Below, piece after piece: positions 60,749 to 64,000 of a stretch of 64,000 nt of DNA (positions within the stretch are counted from its first letter, which is position 1; the number at the start of each line of letters is the position of its first letter). Position numbers and translations under genes: made by a program. The DNA is from Insolitispirillum peregrinum (GTDB lineage Bacteria; Pseudomonadota; Alphaproteobacteria; Rhodospirillales; Rhodospirillaceae): positions 62,001-126,000 of the forward strand of contig NZ_FTOA01000001.1 of the NCBI RefSeq assembly GCF_900156605.1. The letters run 5' to 3'. The notes under the pieces were generated by a model. It was not told the DNA's origin, did no database searches, and saw nothing but the letters and a program-made list of their open reading frames with translations.

Positions 60749-61777
60749 ATGGCTGAGCCAAATACCATTCCGTTCGATGTGCTGCTGGCACGCGTCGAAA
60801 ATATCTTTGTCCGTCATGGCGTGCGCCCGGAAAGCGCAAAGGCGGTGGCGCATGTGATCGTGGCGGGCGAGCGTGACAACTGCAAATCTCACGGCATTTA
60901 CCGGATTGCCGGGTGCCTGCGCGTGCTGGCAGCGGGGAAGGTGGACCCCTTGGCGGTCCCCGAGATCCACGACAATGGCAAGGCGGTGATCGAGGTTGAT
61001 GCCAAAGGCGGGTTCTCGAACCCGGCGTTTTATGCCGCCAGGGACCTGTTGGTCAGCCGCGCCCGCGAAATGGGGCTGGCTGCGCTGGTGATCCGCGATT
61101 GCCTGCATTTCTCGGCGCTGTGGCACGATGTCGAGGCATTGGCCGAAGACGGTCTGGCCGGATTGTCGATGTGCCCCAGCTATTCCTTTGTTGCCCCGAC
61201 CGGTGGCAAGGAACCGTTGCTGGGAACCAATCCGCTGGCCTTTGGCTGGCCTCGCCCGGACGGAATACCGCCCTATGTGTTTGACTTTGCGACCAGCGTC
61301 GCGGCCCGTGGCGAGATCGAGCTGCACCAGCGGGCGGGCAAGCCGATCCCCGAGGGCTGGGCGGTTGACCGGGATGGCAATCCGACCACCGACCCCGATG
61401 TGGCGCTGGACGGGGCGATGCTGACCTTTGGCGGTCACAAGGGCTCGGCGATTTCCACCATGATCGAATTGCTCGCCGGGGCGATGCTGGGCGAGTTCAT
61501 GAGCAAGGAAGCGCGCGAATTCATGGGCGGAACGACCCTGCTGCCCCGCCATGGAGCCTTGATTCTGGCCCTTGATCCCCGGACTTTCGCCGCCCGCAGT
61601 GGCCGCGATCCGATTGCCGAGGGCGAAAAGCTGTTGACCGCCATCGGTGCCCAGGGCGCTCGCCTGCCGTCGCAGCGCCGCTTTGAGGCACGGAAAAAGG
61701 CCCTGCGTGACGGGATCGTGCTCAGTGATGCCGAACTGGCACAGCTTGACGAGTTCGAGGGTGTTACGGCCTGCTGA
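60749..61777 (+). CDS. Ldh2-family reductase, probable delta1-pyrroline-2-carboxylate reductase
   Basis: The 342-residue malate/L-lactate dehydrogenase (Ldh2/DpkA) family enzyme has the substrate-binding CKSHGIYRIAGCL, the catalytic His region RDCLHFSALW, the GTNPLAFGWPR motif, DFATSVAARGEI and FGGHKGSAIS. Next to AcnX it most likely reduces pyrroline-2-carboxylate, the dehydration product of 3-hydroxyproline, to L-proline with NAD(P)H. AAGGAG precedes the ATG at 60749. Confidence 0.9.
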   Translation: MAEPNTIPFDVLLARVENIFVRHGVRPESAKAVAHVIVAGERDNCKSHGIYRIAGCLRVLAAGKVDPLAVPEIHDNGKAVIEVDAKGGFSNPAFYAARDLLVSRAREMGLAALVIRDCLHFSALWHDVEALAEDGLAGLSMCPSYSFVAPTGGKEPLLGTNPLAFGWPRPDGIPPYVFDFATSVAARGEIELHQRAGKPIPEGWAVDRDGNPTTDPDVALDGAMLTFGGHKGSAISTMIELLAGAMLGEFMSKEAREFMGGTTLLPRHGALILALDPRTFAARSGRDPIAEGEKLLTAIGAQGARLPSQRRFEARKKALRDGIVLSDAELAQLDEFEGVTAC

Positions 61778-61814
61778 CGCAGGGACAGTGCCCTGATCGT
61801 TGATGCTTAAAGAC

Positions 61815-61853
61815 AATCCCGGGGAGATAAAAGCATCTCCCCGGGATTTTTCT
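61815..61853 (+). terminator. Rho-independent terminator after the Ldh2 gene
   Basis: A perfect 14-bp stem (AATCCCGGGGAGAT / ATCTCCCCGGGATT) with a 6-base loop, then TTTTC. Confidence 0.95.
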
Positions 61854-61868
61854 TGCATGATCAACACA

Positions 61869-61920
61869 ATGGGGTCCGGGGCCTCAAGGCCCCGGCGAGG
61901 TGTGGAGCAGCGCTCCACGT
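61869..61920 (+). repeat. MITE-like repeat, copy G (core half)
   Basis: AATGGGGTCCGGGGCCTCAA, then GGCCCCGGCGAGG and GTGGAGCAGCGCTCCAC. Terminal repeats are missing. It lies between the Ldh2 terminator and the convergent ABC ATPase gene. Confidence 0.75.
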
Positions 61921-61938
61921 CTTTCCTTCCTCACTGCT

Positions 61939-62661
61939 TTACCGCACGCTGGCAAGGAACTTGCGGGTTTCTTCGTGCTGGGGATCACCGAAAATCTGTT
62001 CCGGTGCGCCAATTTCGGCCATCACCCCGCGATGGAAATAGGCCACCCGATGCGAAACGTCACGGGCAAAGGCCATTTCGTGGGTCACGCAAATCATCGT
62101 CATGCCTTCTTCGGCCAGCATTTTCAGTGTCTCCAGCACTTCGCCGACCAGCTGCGGGTCGAGGGCCGAGGTCACTTCGTCAAACAGCATGTAATCCGGT
62201 GACATGGCCAGCGCACGGGCAATCGCCATCCGTTGTTGTTGCCCGCCCGACAGCATCGTCGGATAGGTTGACAGCTTGGCCCCCAGACCAACGTGCGACA
62301 GCTGCTTTTCACCAATCGCTTCGGCTTCGGCCTTGCTCAGCCCCAGCACCTTGCGCGGCGCGAGGGTGACGTTTTCCAGCACGGTCAGGTGCGGAAAAGC
62401 GTTCCACTGTTGAAAGACAATGCCGATCTTTTGCCGCAGGGTGTTGAGGTTGGTGGATTTGGCGTGGACCTCGATCCCGTCAACGATCACCTTCCCCGAG
62501 GCAATCGGTTCCAGCCCGTTGATGCAGGTCAGCAGGGTGGACTTGCCCGACCCCGACCCGCCGATAATGGTCACCACCTCGCCCTTGTTGACCGTCAGGT
62601 CAATGCCTTTAAGCACTTCAAGCGGGCCAAAGGATTTGTGCAGGCTCTGGATCTCGATCAT
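61939..62661 (-). CDS. Amino acid ABC transporter ATP-binding protein
   Basis: The 240-residue GlnQ/HisP-type ATPase has Walker A GGSGSGKST, the Q-loop VFQQWNAFPHLT, the signature MLSGGQQQRMAIARAL, Walker B YMLFDEVTSALDP and VTHEMAFARDVS. It starts at the ATG overlapping the permease stop (ATGA at 62661-62658); a GTG nine bases earlier is less likely. It energises the polar amino acid importer whose permeases precede it. Proximity to the hydroxyproline genes suggests (hydroxy)proline uptake, by inference. Confidence 0.93.
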   Translation of the reverse strand: MIEIQSLHKSFGPLEVLKGIDLTVNKGEVVTIIGGSGSGKSTLLTCINGLEPIASGKVIVDGIEVHAKSTNLNTLRQKIGIVFQQWNAFPHLTVLENVTLAPRKVLGLSKAEAEAIGEKQLSHVGLGAKLSTYPTMLSGGQQQRMAIARALAMSPDYMLFDEVTSALDPQLVGEVLETLKMLAEEGMTMICVTHEMAFARDVSHRVAYFHRGVMAEIGAPEQIFGDPQHEETRKFLASVR

Positions 62662-63308
62662 TTGGACCACCGTTTTTCAAGATATCCGCCGAAACGCGCA
62701 AGGGGGAAGCTGATGAGAAAGTAAAAGGCACCGCAGACCAGCAGCAGGAACAGCGGTTCTTGCAGGCGCGTAATCAGGATTTGCGTTGATTTCAGAAGCT
62801 CGGTCACCTGCACCACATAGACCAGCGCGGAATCTTTCATCACGCCGAGCGCAAGACCGATCCAGGACGGCAGGGCAATCCGGGTCGCCAGTGGTGCAAC
62901 GATATAGCGCATGTCCTGAAACCAGGTCATGCCCAGCGAGCGCGCCGCCCGGCGGGTGGTGGACGGAACGGCCTGAATGCCGCCGCGGACGATTTCGGCG
63001 CAGTACGAGGCGGTATACAGCGACAAAACGATGCAGGCGATGGTAAAGCCCGACGTCTCAAGCTGTAGCACCATCCCGACAAAGGCATTGGCCAGCACCA
63101 GCTGGATCAGCAACGGGATCGAGCGGAAAATATCGAGGAAAAAGACCAGCGGCATGGCAAGGATCGTGCCGAGCTGGAGCCTTAGAACCCCGAAGATCAC
63201 CCCCAGCACGGTCCCGGTTGCCACCGAAAGGGCGGTGACCAGAATGGTCATTCCGGCCCCCTGTGCGAGGAAGACCACGTCCGAGAGTGTGAGCGAAGTG
63301 GAAAACAT
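62658..63308 (-). CDS. Polar amino acid ABC transporter permease
   Basis: The 216-residue HisM/GlnP-type permease has about five transmembrane segments. It carries FFLDIFRSIPLLIQLVLANA and the EAA-type loop GIQAVPSTTRRAARSLGMTW. GGGAGATAA precedes the ATG. It is 12 bp downstream of the other permease gene. Confidence 0.92.
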   Translation of the reverse strand: MFSTSLTLSDVVFLAQGAGMTILVTALSVATGTVLGVIFGVLRLQLGTILAMPLVFFLDIFRSIPLLIQLVLANAFVGMVLQLETSGFTIACIVLSLYTASYCAEIVRGGIQAVPSTTRRAARSLGMTWFQDMRYIVAPLATRIALPSWIGLALGVMKDSALVYVVQVTELLKSTQILITRLQEPLFLLLVCGAFYFLISFPLARFGGYLEKRWSK

Positions 63309-63320
63309 CCGTTATCTCCC

Positions 63321-63986
63321 TCAGTAACGGAACAGCCGCGCCGCCAGAAGCCGTGCTCCCAGGGTGATCAGCTTGGTGATGAGGTAGAAGATGACACCAG
63401 CAATCGCGAACAGCTCGAATGTGCGGAAGGTCAGCGCGTTCAGGTCCTGGGTGACACCGTAAAGGTCCGAATTCATCCCGACCGTAACCCCCAGCGAGGT
63501 CATCAGCACCGCCCAGACCATCTGGTTGGTCATCGGCAAAAAGGCAACGCGCAGCATTTGCGGCAGGACGATATGGCGGAACGCCTGCATTTCGGACATG
63601 CCGAGTGAGCGACCGGCGCGGATTTGTGTGTCGGGGATTGCTTTCAGCGCCCCGCGGAAATTTTCGGCCAGATAGCCCGCGTTGTTAAAGGTGATACCGA
63701 TCAGCAGCGAGGTGAACGGAGACAAATGAATCCCGAAACTGGCGATGCCAAAATGCGCCATGTAAATCTGGAACAGGGCCGGAGTGTTGCGGGCAATTTC
63801 GACCCACGTTCTGGCAATGGCCCGCAGCGGAGCCACCGGGGACCGGCGCAGGACGGTCAGCACAATGGCGAGCACGATGCCAATCAGCATCGACAGGATG
63901 GCCACTTCCATTGTGGTGGCGGCACCGTCCAGCATCTGGGGCAGCCGGGCCATCGCCTGGCTCCATTGGAATGTGTAATCAAACAT
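63321..63986 (-). CDS. Polar amino acid ABC transporter permease
   Basis: The 221-residue permease of the same family has TWVEIARNTPALFQIYMAHF and the EAA loop ALKAIPDTQIRAGRSLGMSE. It is complete and starts 14 bp inside the right edge. The matching periplasmic binding protein is probably the next gene upstream, outside the window. Confidence 0.92.
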   Translation of the reverse strand: MFDYTFQWSQAMARLPQMLDGAATTMEVAILSMLIGIVLAIVLTVLRRSPVAPLRAIARTWVEIARNTPALFQIYMAHFGIASFGIHLSPFTSLLIGITFNNAGYLAENFRGALKAIPDTQIRAGRSLGMSEMQAFRHIVLPQMLRVAFLPMTNQMVWAVLMTSLGVTVGMNSDLYGVTQDLNALTFRTFELFAIAGVIFYLITKLITLGARLLAARLFRY

Positions 63987-64000
63987 GGTGGCGTGCCTGC

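Overview
The window looks like a chromosome segment of a GC-rich alphaproteobacterium, most likely a Rhodospirillales relative. The reasons are a MipZ division-site ATPase, an RpoE/ChrR singlet-oxygen regulon with its typical target genes, an alphaproteobacterial-type ornithine decarboxylase, AcnB aconitase, and AACCGGTT-centred palindromic repeats of a kind common in this class. No rRNA or tRNA gene was found. All motif and repeat matches were made by eye; no database search was run.

Layout. 1-3.1 kb: 5' part of a periplasmic multicopper oxidase, a small Cys/His/Met-bearing exported protein, a methyltransferase and an unknown gene. 3.3-8 kb: DUF218 protein, acnB (GTG start), then a flavodoxin/DUF2023 pair behind a Fur-like site. 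8.1-8.8 kb: an AT-richer HEXXH protein. 9-16.9 kb: a seven-gene operon (Pot-type ABC transporter plus three-component HcnABC/opine-oxidase-like enzyme) divergent from an IclR regulator, with two TTCC-N7-GGAA palindromes between them. 17.2-25.4 kb: universal stress protein, CHASE/degenerate-GGDEF sensor, ornithine decarboxylase and spermidine synthase, a J-domain/SH3 membrane protein, HU. 25.6-33.3 kb: GH114-like protein, FAD oxidase, two unknown genes, molybdopterin oxidoreductase, mipZ. 33.5-38.6 kb: galU-ugd-pgm (UDP-glucose and UDP-glucuronate supply) and a GNAT protein. 38.6-39.5 kb: a four-repeat CRISPR array without cas genes, among dispersed repeats. 39.5-41.5 kb: glucokinase and a lytic transglycosylase.

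41.7-45.7 kb is the most unusual part. A candidate sRNA (promoter, 5' hairpin, CCTCCC linker, terminator) is followed by about 3.9 kb of foreign-looking DNA, and the last 52 bp or so of the sRNA are repeated at the far end. This is the arrangement expected after integration into an sRNA 3' end. The insert holds an intact IS630 element, a 5'-truncated IS427-type element, and a translationally coupled gene pair encoding a phosphoribosyltransferase-like protein and a NADAR-domain protein. The pair is a plausible but untested defence or nucleotide-salvage module.

45.7-54.6 kb is an RpoE-ChrR regulon: a + operon (DUF6134-SDR-NTF2), a five-gene - operon (FAD protein-DUF1365-CFA synthase-MFS-DUF3833) and rpoE-chrR, each preceded by TGATCC-N18-TA(A/G)A(A/C/G). 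54.9-61.8 kb is a hydroxyproline catabolic locus: D-amino acid dehydrogenase, 4-hydroxyproline 2-epimerase, DapA-family deaminase, AcnX dehydratase, divergent XRE-cupin regulator and Ldh2-family reductase. 61.9-64 kb is the ATPase and two permeases of a polar amino acid ABC transporter.

Dispersed repeats are prominent. One MITE-like family (seven full or partial copies, core GTGGAGCAGCGCTCCAC, ends ACACGACAGT/ACTGTCGTGT) sits only downstream of genes, mostly between convergent ones. A 51-bp nested palindrome occurs three times, twice in tandem inside the transporter/oxidase operon. CTAGAGC/AACCGGTT repeats supply the stop codons of at least two genes.
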